Positions 45,130-53,359 of a DNA stretch of 64,000 bases are shown here, piece after piece; position 1 is the first letter of the stretch; every line of letters begins with the position of its first letter. The notes below the pieces were generated by a model. That model ran no database searches. It was not told the DNA's origin and worked only from the letters and a program-made list of their open reading frames with translations. Source of the stretch: Chitinophaga pinensis. GTDB taxonomy: Bacteria; Bacteroidota; Bacteroidia; UKL13-3. The DNA is taken from assembly GCA_945898275.1 (NCBI GenBank), contig CAMDHZ010000003.1, positions 62,001-126,000 of the forward strand, given 5' to 3'. The translations under genes were made by a program, and so were the position numbers.

Positions 45130-45975
45130 CTAAATATTATCAATGAAATCGCTTTCAGAAATCTTAAAAGCCAATAATCCGGTTAAGAATATTATAACTC
45201 CAAAAGTTAAAGAAAACAACAATCCTGAAAAACTCAATTCACCGGCTCCAAAACTACAAAATCTAATTCCTTCAATCAAAGGAGCTAAAGGGTTATAAAG
45301 AATGAATTTTTTATATTTTGAGGGCATACTTGCCATTGAATACACAACGGGAGTCGCATACATTAATAACTGCACTCCGAATTGAATCAAATTATTTAAA
45401 TCTCTATATTTAATGGTTAAGGATGAAACAATCATTCCCAACCCTATTCCAATCAAGGCTATTAAAAAAACAATTATTGGAAGAAATAAAAGATGCCAAG
45501 TTAAATTAAAATGAAAATCTTGATTTAATATGAAATAAATCATTAGTGAAATTAGTAATAGTAATTGGATACCCATTCTAATTAGGCTCGAGAAAAAAAC
45601 ACTAATTATTATAATTAACCTTGGAAAATAAACCTTTGTGAAAATGTGTGAATTTGCTAAAAAAATACCTGAAGATTTAGTAAACACCTCAGAAAAAAAA
45701 GTCCAACTTACAATTCCTGTTAAGTAAAAAAGGGGCTTAGGTAAGCCATCGGTTCCCAAATTTGCTAAGTTTCCAAAAATGAAAACATAAATGAAAGTAG
45801 TGGTAAGTGGCTGAATGAAAAGCCAAATTGGTCCTAACAAAGTTTGCTTATAAATTGAAACGAAATCTCTTTTTACAAACAAAAAAACTAAATCTCTAAA
45901 ATTCCATACTTCCTTCAAATCAGGCCATATGTTCTTCTTTTTAGCGTTAACAACTGAGTCCCATTCTTGATTCAT
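45130..45975 (-). CDS. wzm: Wzm-type polysaccharide ABC transporter permease
   Basis: A 281-residue ABC-2-type permease with about six hydrophobic helices, the usual size for Wzm. Marks are DLKEVWNFRDLVFLFVKRDF near the N-terminus and KQTLLGPIWLFIQPLTTTF, both typical of polysaccharide exporters, and IRFCSFGAGE near the C-terminus. It pairs with the ATPase gene just downstream, 1 base away. It lies 6 bases after the DegT aminotransferase gene. Confidence 0.92.
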   Translation of the reverse strand: MNQEWDSVVNAKKKNIWPDLKEVWNFRDLVFLFVKRDFVSIYKQTLLGPIWLFIQPLTTTFIYVFIFGNLANLGTDGLPKPLFYLTGIVSWTFFSEVFTKSSGIFLANSHIFTKVYFPRLIIIISVFFSSLIRMGIQLLLLISLMIYFILNQDFHFNLTWHLLFLPIIVFLIALIGIGLGMIVSSLTIKYRDLNNLIQFGVQLLMYATPVVYSMASMPSKYKKFILYNPLAPLIEGIRFCSFGAGELSFSGLLFSLTFGVIIFLTGLLAFKISESDFIDNI

Positions 45976-45981
45976 TAAAAC

Positions 45982-47085
45982 CTATTTATACAAGTTTAAC
46001 AATAATATCACTTCATTAACCTCTTCATCTGTTAAAACTGGACTTATTGGCAAACTTAAAACCTCATTATGGATTTTTTCAGTTAATGGAAATGAAAGAT
46101 TATTATATTCCTTATAGGCAATTTGTTTATGTGGCGGAATGGGATAATGAATTAAAGTTTGAACACCATTTTCTGAAAGGTAATTTTGTAACTTATTTCG
46201 ATTATCAGTTCTAATTACAAATAAATGCCAAACATGTTCACCGGCATCTGCAGGATAAATTGGCAGTTGTATTAAATCATTTTTTATTCCTTCGCAATAT
46301 GCTTTAGCAATAGTTTTTCGGCGGTCATTTTCTTGATTGATTGAATCTATTTTAACAGATAAAAAAGCTGCTTGAATTTCATCCAATCTAGAATTCAAGC
46401 CTTTATATTCATTTTGATATTTAACCTTACTACCATAATTTCCTAAGCTCCTAACCAAAGAGGATAAAGCTTCATCGTTGGTTGTAACAGCTCCTCCATC
46501 TCCTAATGCGCCTAGGTTTTTTCCTGGATAAAAACTGAACCCAGCTGCATCGCCCAAATTGCCTGTTGAAATTCCCCTCCAGGTTGCTCCAATTGATTGC
46601 GCATTGTCTTCAATTATTTTTAAATCATATTTATCTCTTAACTGTAAAAGTGTATCCGACCAACACACTTGACCATATAAATGAACCAACAGAATTGCCT
46701 TTGTTTTAAGTGTAATATGCGCCTCTATCAAATCAATATCTAAATTGTATGTATGAATGTTTGGTTCAACCAAAATTGGCACCAATTTATTATCAGTAAT
46801 AGCCAAAATACTTGCTATATATGTATTTGCTGGTACAATAATCTCATCACCTTCATTTAAAACACCAAGCTCTAAATAAGCTCTTAAAATCAATCTTAAT
46901 GCATCTAATCCGTTTGCAACTCCAATTGCATGCTTAGCACCAGTATAACTAGCCAATTTTGTTTCAAAAGTTTTTAATTCATTACCCATTAAATACCATC
47001 CAGAATTGATGACACGTTGAGAGGCTTCTATTAAACCTTCTTTGTGTAAGGAATTAATTTTTTCTAAATCTAAAAATTTAATCAT
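45982..47085 (-). CDS. DegT-type sugar aminotransferase (FdtB/QdtB-like)
   Basis: A 367-residue DegT/DnrJ/EryC1 PLP enzyme of typical length. Marks are [55 protein letters not shown] and the PLP lysine K189 in [16 protein letters not shown]. This wording is close to dTDP-3-amino-3,6-dideoxyhexose transaminases. The adjacent hexapeptide acetyltransferase gene (4-base overlap) supports production of a 3-acetamido-3,6-dideoxysugar. The 3,4-ketoisomerase (FdtA/QdtA) expected for that route was not found in the window. Confidence 0.88.
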   Translation of the reverse strand: MIKFLDLEKINSLHKEGLIEASQRVINSGWYLMGNELKTFETKLASYTGAKHAIGVANGLDALRLILRAYLELGVLNEGDEIIVPANTYIASILAITDNKLVPILVEPNIHTYNLDIDLIEAHITLKTKAILLVHLYGQVCWSDTLLQLRDKYDLKIIEDNAQSIGATWRGISTGNLGDAAGFSFYPGKNLGALGDGGAVTTNDEALSSLVRSLGNYGSKVKYQNEYKGLNSRLDEIQAAFLSVKIDSINQENDRRKTIAKAYCEGIKNDLIQLPIYPADAGEHVWHLFVIRTDNRNKLQNYLSENGVQTLIHYPIPPHKQIAYKEYNNLSFPLTEKIHNEVLSLPISPVLTDEEVNEVILLLNLYK

Positions 47086-47582
47086 AACAATAATTTTTCT
47101 ATTTCTAAGTCAGTAAATGTTCTAATAAGTTTCGCCGGAATTCCACCAATTATTGAAAAATCAGGAAAAGAGGTATTAACCACAGAGTTTGCGTGAATAA
47201 AACAAAACCTCCCAATTTCTACACCAGGTAAAATTACAGCACCTGCCCCAATCCAAGTATGATCTCCAATAGTAACTGGACTCATTTTCAAAGGAAAGAT
47301 ACGTTGCATTCTTTCAGAAGCATTTGGCCCTGAACCAGCCATAATATTTACATTCTGGGCACAACTCACGTAATTACCTATTGCTATTTGTGCATCAAAA
47401 CCATTGCAAATAGAGTTCATGCCAAAATAACAACCTACTCCTACCAACAAAGGAAACTCAGGGTTTCCATAAATTGAACATCGTTTTGCGATTTTAGTGT
47501 TTGAACCAATAATCGTATTGTTTACGCTTGAACCTTCATTGATTTTTACATTCTCGCCAAATTTGTTTGTATTACTTTCCAT
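47082..47582 (-). CDS. Hexapeptide-repeat acetyltransferase
   Basis: A 166-residue left-handed beta-helix enzyme. Repeats such as [45 protein letters not shown] and [13 protein letters not shown] follow each other, and the end [14 protein letters not shown] is typical of xenobiotic/maltose-type acetyltransferases. The loop insertion after NIMAGSGPN marks the active-site region. It overlaps the DegT gene by 4 bases, so it most likely N-acetylates the amino sugar made there, though O-acetylation is possible. Confidence 0.83.
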   Translation of the reverse strand: MESNTNKFGENVKINEGSSVNNTIIGSNTKIAKRCSIYGNPEFPLLVGVGCYFGMNSICNGFDAQIAIGNYVSCAQNVNIMAGSGPNASERMQRIFPLKMSPVTIGDHTWIGAGAVILPGVEIGRFCFIHANSVVNTSFPDFSIIGGIPAKLIRTFTDLEIEKLLL

Positions 47583-47618
47583 GACCTTTGATTAAATATA
47601 TGAAGTAACTTTATTAGC

Positions 47619-48545
47619 TTAGTTGAAGTCTTTAAAAGAATTTATAACAAAGGCAAAATAATCTATATCTGTTTTATAAAGATTTTGGTGACAAGGAATA
47701 AAAAATGCATCCTCACCATAAAAAACACTGGATTGAATACCATGATTCCAACAGAAAGTTTTTAGTTTGACCCAATCGATACTTTCATTATTGGTTGCTT
47801 TAAACAAAAATGCACTTGGAAACACCAAATCTGATTTTTCAATTCTTGGTTCAAAACCTATTTGTGCAAAAACTTCTGACATGTAATTATACACCGTCTT
47901 TCTTGAAGAAAGGTTTAAATCAATTTCTTTAAAATAATGACTAAGTGCTGATTTTAAAAAGGATTTTTCTTCAGCACTTAGAGTAGAATTTAAACCCATT
48001 TTTCCTACTTCATTTCCAACTAAAAGCCCTCCAATTTGAACAGGGAAAAATTTTGGAAAGCTGTAAACACTAAATTTCCCATAATTACCAATCTTTCCTA
48101 ACTCATCCTGACTAAAAAAAGTGGTACAACAATCTTCAATTATAGGTATTTCAAGATCGGTCAATTCTACCATATTCTTAAACGGAAAACCAAATTCATG
48201 GTTTACAAAAATAGCACTGCATTCTTCTTCAATACTTCGATTCCAAGATGCCTGAAATTCAATTGTTGATGTTACACATGAAGAAATATACCTATTTTGA
48301 GTTGTAGTCAAAATACTAACCTTGTTATTTGTATTTTTTTTGAAGGTTTGGTTCAAAGCCAAAGCAATTCCTTCTCTTCCATTTTTAGTTATTAACCAAT
48401 TATTTTCACCAAATCTTTTATTTAAATATAAGTCACAAAAACCATCATCTTTATATAAAGAATGCAATTTCAAGGCCTCTAAATTAAAAGGACTAATGAG
48501 AAAAGAAGGGAGTAAAAATGGATCTGGATTTATAACAAACATCAA
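47619..48545 (-). CDS. Divergent DegT-like aminotransferase homologue
   Basis: A 308-residue protein, about 60 residues shorter than normal DegT enzymes. It keeps features of the fold: ITKNGREGIALAL near residue 54, FVNHEFGFPFKN, IPIIEDCCTTFF with D138 and KFSVYSFPKFFPVQIGGLL with K165, which aligns with the PLP lysine. The usual GDGG after the lysine is reduced to IGG. It could be an active but narrow aminotransferase, a sugar dehydratase-like member of the family, or a non-catalytic relative. It overlaps the GNAT-like gene by 4 bases. Function not recognised. Confidence 0.6.
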   Translation of the reverse strand: MMFVINPDPFLLPSFLISPFNLEALKLHSLYKDDGFCDLYLNKRFGENNWLITKNGREGIALALNQTFKKNTNNKVSILTTTQNRYISSCVTSTIEFQASWNRSIEEECSAIFVNHEFGFPFKNMVELTDLEIPIIEDCCTTFFSQDELGKIGNYGKFSVYSFPKFFPVQIGGLLVGNEVGKMGLNSTLSAEEKSFLKSALSHYFKEIDLNLSSRKTVYNYMSEVFAQIGFEPRIEKSDLVFPSAFLFKATNNESIDWVKLKTFCWNHGIQSSVFYGEDAFFIPCHQNLYKTDIDYFAFVINSFKDFN

Positions 48546-49483
48546 ATGGATTTATCAAAACTTAATTTAGGAGATATTTTACAGCCAATACTTTCTTTAA
48601 ATTCACATAAACCAAAATTTGGAATACCATTTTCAGTAGATGGGCCAATATCTACAATTTCAATTTTTTGAGCCTTATAATAATTAAAAACAGAGTAGGA
48701 TAAAAAATTCATTGTTTTGAATTCTGCAAATTCTGGCAAATCGCCCCAATATATAACTTGAACTACATTAATAGCTACATGAAATATCACTGCTGAGGCA
48801 ATTGCTAATTGGTTTGCGTTAGTAACTAGAAAAAAGTCAGCTGGAATAATTTCCGTAGTTGACCAAACCTGATCCCAAGTCATTCTTAATGGAAAACCTC
48901 TGCTTGCTCTATTTTGAGCTACAACATCATAAACCAACTTTTTACCTTCTAAACTATCTTGCTTCTGGAAAAAAAGTTCATTCTTAATAGATCTATTAAA
49001 ATTCTTTTTTGCATTATACCAAATTTCGTTTAAGTAATTATCTGTAAAATCTTTAGTATAAAATTGATAATTTAGGTCTATAAAATTAATTCTATAGTTA
49101 GCTCTATTCAATGAATTAATCTGTTTTGCCACAAAACTCCCATGATAACAATCTGGAGGTAAAACTAAATTTATGTGTTGAATCCCTTGTTCTTTAGCCA
49201 AAACTTCTAAAGCAGCGATCGATTCGTCCAAATAACCAATTTTGACTTCCTCTTTTAAAAATGTAAATCCACCAAAGGGCGCTGAAAAAGGGCTTATTAA
49301 ACGTCCATTACGAATGCCAGCAACAAGGCCTAATCGTGGCTTTTGGTCCTTGAAAAAACCCAAAAAAAGTAATTGCTCGCATTTACCTTCGTTGTGTTTG
49401 GCAAAGTTTGCTGAATTGAAAGCATGATAAGGATTGTTAAAAATCTCTTTATACTTTTCAAATGTTAATTGTTGTATTTCCAA
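48542..49483 (-). CDS. FemAB/GNAT-like acyltransferase
   Basis: A 313-residue protein resembling the FemAB-related acetyltransferase domain (double GNAT fold). Marks are WYNAKKNFNRSIKN in the middle, FHVAINVVQVIYWGDLPEF and a C-terminal DIGPSTENGIPNFGLCEFKE, the part that usually ends these proteins. It lies at the head of the amino-sugar module and overlaps the divergent DegT gene by 4 bases. A role in attaching an aminoacyl or acyl group to the amino sugar fits the context, but the specific substrate is unknown. Confidence 0.65.
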   Translation of the reverse strand: MEIQQLTFEKYKEIFNNPYHAFNSANFAKHNEGKCEQLLFLGFFKDQKPRLGLVAGIRNGRLISPFSAPFGGFTFLKEEVKIGYLDESIAALEVLAKEQGIQHINLVLPPDCYHGSFVAKQINSLNRANYRINFIDLNYQFYTKDFTDNYLNEIWYNAKKNFNRSIKNELFFQKQDSLEGKKLVYDVVAQNRASRGFPLRMTWDQVWSTTEIIPADFFLVTNANQLAIASAVIFHVAINVVQVIYWGDLPEFAEFKTMNFLSYSVFNYYKAQKIEIVDIGPSTENGIPNFGLCEFKESIGCKISPKLSFDKSI

Positions 49484-49605
49484 AACACTAGGGTTTAATC
49501 TTCTTAAAGGGCTAAAGGTTTAATGTTTAACTATGTTTTAATATCATTAACCAAAAAACCAAAAATGTTTAATTCAATCATTTAGTAATGTAATATTTAT
49601 TATAA

Positions 49606-50886
49606 TTATCTAACCCCTCTGATAAATTGCATTAGGGTTTGAGAACGGTCAAAAAAAGTAAAGGTAAGTGGATTGCCCAAAGCAGTGGCTAGGGTTAAGT
49701 TAGTTAGTCCAACTCGAACTTCAACTAGACAAAACAAAAATACAAAAACAACAGAAGCAACTTTGTACCAATCAGGCCTTCGCTTAAACTTCAAAAGTTG
49801 AAAAAACAAAAATAGCATAAGAGTAACAGACATTAATCCAATATAATAAAATCTAAGCATGGAAGGTACAGAAGCTGTAAAATTTGCAAAAGCCATAAAC
49901 AATAGTCCAATGCAAAATAATTTCATCATAAATGGATTTTGTTCTATGAGTTTAAAACGTGCAAAGAAAATCCAAAAAAAACTGCCCATAACAAGAATTT
50001 TCACAAAGTCATATCGATATTTAATATACCAATTTGCGCTTTCAAAACTATCAAAATAATCAGTTGCATAATCTTCATTTACGTACCCTGCACTTCGATT
50101 TTGAACATTTCCTGGTAATTTTTCTAAGTAAACACCAATAATACCTATATCAATAAATGAAAAGAAAATTGAAATAATATAAATCCCAAAATAAATCCTA
50201 AGCCTATTTCCGCCAATTAAATACCCAAGAAAAATAATTACTGCTAAAACATAGGTATAATGAACCAATAAGGTTGAAAATATCCACAACAAACCACTTA
50301 CCTTTCTCCCTGAGAAATAGCGCACCATTCCATAAAAAAATATATGGGTAGCAGTCCAATACCTAAATCCATTAATGGACCAAAATGGCACTAAGAAAGC
50401 AAATAAAACTAAAAACGCAAGTGATTCAGTTTTAATCCTATCCTTTACTTTATCAATTAAGAACCAAATATTTCTAGAATAAAAAAAACCAAATATTAAA
50501 CCATAAATTCCAAATAGAACATACTCATTGTCTGTGACCCTAGAAACAAGAAAATTAATTAAAGGCTGAACTATATCAATACTTTCAGAAGATTCACTAG
50601 TTAAATGTTCCCAAAATTCATTAAAGGTATAGTGCTTTTTCGCATGAAGAATTTTAAGATTACTTGCATAAGCAAATGAATCAGTTCCAACTGTGAACCC
50701 AAATGTAATTCCAACAAAAATATTATATAACCAAATTACATTGACTGAATTTTTGAATTTATAATGCCTGAATGATAAAATAGTACCTAATAATGGCCAA
50801 AACAAAAACACAAAATATGAAGCAAGCTTGTCAGTACTTTTTGCAGGTGGTTTGTAATCTTGAAATTTCTTTTCGATGATAGCCAT
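49606..50886 (-). CDS. wzy: EpsG-like O-antigen polymerase (Wzy candidate)
   Basis: A 426-residue polytopic protein with about 10-12 hydrophobic helices. TFGFTVGTDSFAYASNLKIL near residue 60-80 and FWSINGFRYWTATHIFFYGM near the middle are typical of the EpsG family of polysaccharide polymerases, in which the loop Arg residues act in periplasmic polymerisation. It is the only Wzy-like protein I recognise in the minus block. It touches the next gene start (overlap 1 base) and is preceded by a 122-base gap. Family call good; the sequence alone does not tell which of the two flippases it works with. Confidence 0.85.
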   Translation of the reverse strand: MAIIEKKFQDYKPPAKSTDKLASYFVFLFWPLLGTILSFRHYKFKNSVNVIWLYNIFVGITFGFTVGTDSFAYASNLKILHAKKHYTFNEFWEHLTSESSESIDIVQPLINFLVSRVTDNEYVLFGIYGLIFGFFYSRNIWFLIDKVKDRIKTESLAFLVLFAFLVPFWSINGFRYWTATHIFFYGMVRYFSGRKVSGLLWIFSTLLVHYTYVLAVIIFLGYLIGGNRLRIYFGIYIISIFFSFIDIGIIGVYLEKLPGNVQNRSAGYVNEDYATDYFDSFESANWYIKYRYDFVKILVMGSFFWIFFARFKLIEQNPFMMKLFCIGLLFMAFANFTASVPSMLRFYYIGLMSVTLMLFLFFQLLKFKRRPDWYKVASVVFVFLFCLVEVRVGLTNLTLATALGNPLTFTFFDRSQTLMQFIRGVR

Positions 50887-51842
50887 TAATATAAAACTGT
50901 ATTTTTATAATAATTAATCGTGTTTATTAAGTTAGACTTCAGATTGTCATCAGGCATATACCCAAGAATACTAATGGCATTTTGAATATCAGCTAAGCTA
51001 AATAAAATATCTCCTGGTCTCATTGGTCCATAGGTTGGCTGGATTTTGACTCCAACTATTTCTTGAATATAGCGCCATATTGTATTTAAATCTGTGGTTT
51101 GCCCACAAGCAACATTAAAAACATAATGATTAGAATCACTTAAATTGCTAATCAGTGCTTTATGATTAATTTGTATCACATTGCTAACAGGGGTAAAATC
51201 CCTTGTTATTGTTCCATCACCATTTATAATTGGCGATAACCCATTTAATGCAGCATTAATAAATAGAGGAATTACAGCAGCATAGGGTCCAAAAGGATCC
51301 TGGTTAGGGCCAAATACATTGAAATATCGCAAGCCAACCAATGTTAAATTATAATTTTTAGCATAAACCTCAGCATATAATTCATTGGCCATTTTAGTAG
51401 CTGCATAGGGAGACAATAACTTTCCAACCCTATTTTCAACTTTAGGAGATTCCTTCAAATCACCATAAACTGAAGAAGATGAGGCATAAACCATTCGTTG
51501 AATTCCATTATGTCTAGCAGCTTCTAATATATTTAAAAATCCATTTACATTTACTTGGTGAGAAGTTAAGGGTTCTTTGATGCTTCTAGGAACTGATCCC
51601 AACGCTGCTTGATGAGAAATTATATTAATGCCATCACAAGCAGCCATGCAAGTTTCTAAGTCTCTTATATCACCTTCGATAAATTCGAATTTTGGATGGT
51701 TCAAAAGTGATTCAATGTTGGATCGTTTTCCAGTTGCTAAGTTATCTAGCACTCTTACCAAGGTAAATTCCTCAAGGCTTAAAAAGTGTTTAGCAAGGTT
51801 TGAACCAATAAAACCCGCCCCTCCTGTTATTAGTAATTTCAT
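50886..51842 (-). CDS. UDP-GlcNAc(A) C4 epimerase, WbpP/TviC-like
   Basis: A 318-residue extended SDR. GGAGFIG is at residues 7-13, serines 121-124 in YASSSSVYG, and the catalytic pair Y146/K150 in LLSPYAATK. The segment HQAALGSVPRSIKEPLTSHQ is characteristic of WbpP/TviC UDP-N-acetylhexosamine(uronate) 4-epimerases. The gene follows the TviB-like dehydrogenase at 3 bases, as in Vi and P. aeruginosa O6 loci. Together they should provide UDP-N-acetylgalactosaminuronic acid from UDP-GlcNAc. The order of oxidation and epimerisation cannot be read here. Confidence 0.88.
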   Translation of the reverse strand: MKLLITGGAGFIGSNLAKHFLSLEEFTLVRVLDNLATGKRSNIESLLNHPKFEFIEGDIRDLETCMAACDGINIISHQAALGSVPRSIKEPLTSHQVNVNGFLNILEAARHNGIQRMVYASSSSVYGDLKESPKVENRVGKLLSPYAATKMANELYAEVYAKNYNLTLVGLRYFNVFGPNQDPFGPYAAVIPLFINAALNGLSPIINGDGTITRDFTPVSNVIQINHKALISNLSDSNHYVFNVACGQTTDLNTIWRYIQEIVGVKIQPTYGPMRPGDILFSLADIQNAISILGYMPDDNLKSNLINTINYYKNTVLY

Positions 51843-51845
51843 AAT

Positions 51846-53132
51846 TTACAACCTAGCGTCTACTATGTTTTTAGGAAGAATTCCTTTTACATCAAACAGC
51901 ACTCCATTATCAATCATTAAATCTAATATAGATAAGGATTTGAACTCATTGTGAGCTACGGCTAATATTATAGATTCAAATTTACCTTCAGGTAACGTAT
52001 TGTAAGGGGTAAAACCATATTCATGTTGAACCTCTTGAATGTTTGCCCATGGATCATAAACAACAGGTGTAATATGGAAGTTCTTGAGCTCCTTTATTAT
52101 ATCAATAACCTTAGTGTTACGAACATCAGGACAATTTTCTTTAAAAGTAAATCCCAACACCAGACATCGAGCATTCTTGACAGGTACATCCTTTTTCACC
52201 ATTAACTTTACCACTTCCTCCGCTACATAGGCACCCATGCTATCATTTAATCGTCTTCCTGATAAAATGATTTCAGGATGGTATCCAACCTCTTGTGCTT
52301 TTTGAGCCAGATAATAGGGATCAACTCCTATGCAATGCCCCCCAACTAATCCAGGTTTAAATTTTAAAAAGTTCCATTTCGTACCAGCTGCTTCTAATAC
52401 TTCATTAGTATCAATTCCTAATTTATAAAAAATCTTAGATAACTCATTTACAAATGCTATATTGATATCTCTTTGTGAATTTTCTATTACTTTGGCGGCT
52501 TCCGCAACCTTTATACTACTGGCTTTATGTGTACCTGCAACAATAATACTTTTATACAACTGGTCAACCACTTCAGCAATTTCTGGGGTTGATCCACTGG
52601 TTACTTTTAGAATTTTAGTAACAGTGTGCTCTTTATCGCCAGGGTTAATTCTTTCTGGCGAATAACCAGCAAAAAAATCTAAATTATAGGTCAAACCTGA
52701 AACTTTTTCTAGAACAGGAATGCATTCCTCTTCAGTAACCCCAGGATAAACTGTACTTTCATAAACAACAATATCGCCCTTTTTCAAAACTTTCCCAACT
52801 GTTTCACTCGCCTTGTAAAGTGGAGTAAGATCAGGCCGATTATGTTTATCTGTAGGTGTTGGTACAGTTACAATAAATACATTGCAATTTCTTATTTCAT
52901 CAATTTTGGAAGTGCAGAGGAGACCACTATAATTGCCCTCATGGTTTTTTGTAATAACTTTTTGTAACAAGTTATCATCAATTTCAAGGGTGGAATCTTT
53001 GCACTCATTAAGTTGAAAAACTCGCCTTTCATTAATATCTAAGCCAACAACAAAATATTTTTCAGCAAAGGCTACAGCCAAAGGCAAACCTACATAACCA
53101 AGTCCAATAATTGCAATTTTAGTATTTCTCAT
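51846..53132 (-). CDS. UDP-N-acetylhexosamine 6-dehydrogenase, TviB/WbpO-like
   Basis: A 428-residue nucleotide-sugar dehydrogenase of the usual length. Marks are [64 protein letters not shown] and the active-site Cys in [16 protein letters not shown]. The wording matches TviB/WbpO, which oxidise UDP-GlcNAc or UDP-GalNAc to the uronic acid. It pairs with the adjacent WbpP/TviC-like epimerase. The resulting hexuronic acid is the most likely acceptor for the amide-forming enzymes elsewhere in the operon. Confidence 0.9.
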   Translation of the reverse strand: MRNTKIAIIGLGYVGLPLAVAFAEKYFVVGLDINERRVFQLNECKDSTLEIDDNLLQKVITKNHEGNYSGLLCTSKIDEIRNCNVFIVTVPTPTDKHNRPDLTPLYKASETVGKVLKKGDIVVYESTVYPGVTEEECIPVLEKVSGLTYNLDFFAGYSPERINPGDKEHTVTKILKVTSGSTPEIAEVVDQLYKSIIVAGTHKASSIKVAEAAKVIENSQRDINIAFVNELSKIFYKLGIDTNEVLEAAGTKWNFLKFKPGLVGGHCIGVDPYYLAQKAQEVGYHPEIILSGRRLNDSMGAYVAEEVVKLMVKKDVPVKNARCLVLGFTFKENCPDVRNTKVIDIIKELKNFHITPVVYDPWANIQEVQHEYGFTPYNTLPEGKFESIILAVAHNEFKSLSILDLMIDNGVLFDVKGILPKNIVDARL

Positions 53133-53256
53133 TTTTTTCCTCTTTAAAATGTTCCAAATTTTCTAATCGACCTTTTAAATTCATTTCAATTAATTTCAAA
53201 AAAACAGTTTCAATTAACCTAAAACTATTTGAATATAATATTTTTCTTTATAACCT

Positions 53257-53295
53257 AATTACATGACTCCGCTTGGTGAGTCACAAATTGTAATT
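53257..53295. other. Interrupted inverted repeat between wzc and the TviB-like gene
   Basis: Two nested arms are seen: TGACTC (53264-53269) pairs with GAGTCA (53278-53283) around an 8-base loop, and further out AATTAC (53257-53262) pairs with GTAATT (53290-53295), with 1 and 6 unpaired bases between. It lies in the 227-base gap between wzc and the dehydrogenase gene, about 125 bases upstream of that gene's start. There is no clear U-tract, so it is not a plain terminator. It could be an RNA element or operator. Confidence 0.4.
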
Positions 53296-53359
53296 CACAA
53301 AAAACAAAAATCAAACTTCAAATTACATGGCTTACAGAATAATGTAAACCAATATTTTA

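Noticed and set aside
45129-45143. Earlier ATG for wzt
   Set aside because: Adds five residues overlapping wzm; MSIAIKIENLSK matches normal Wzt starts.
49500-49570. Imperfect repeat GGTTTAATG / CATTAACC in the gap before the FemAB-like gene
   Set aside because: Short, with a mismatch and long spacer; not distinguishable from chance.
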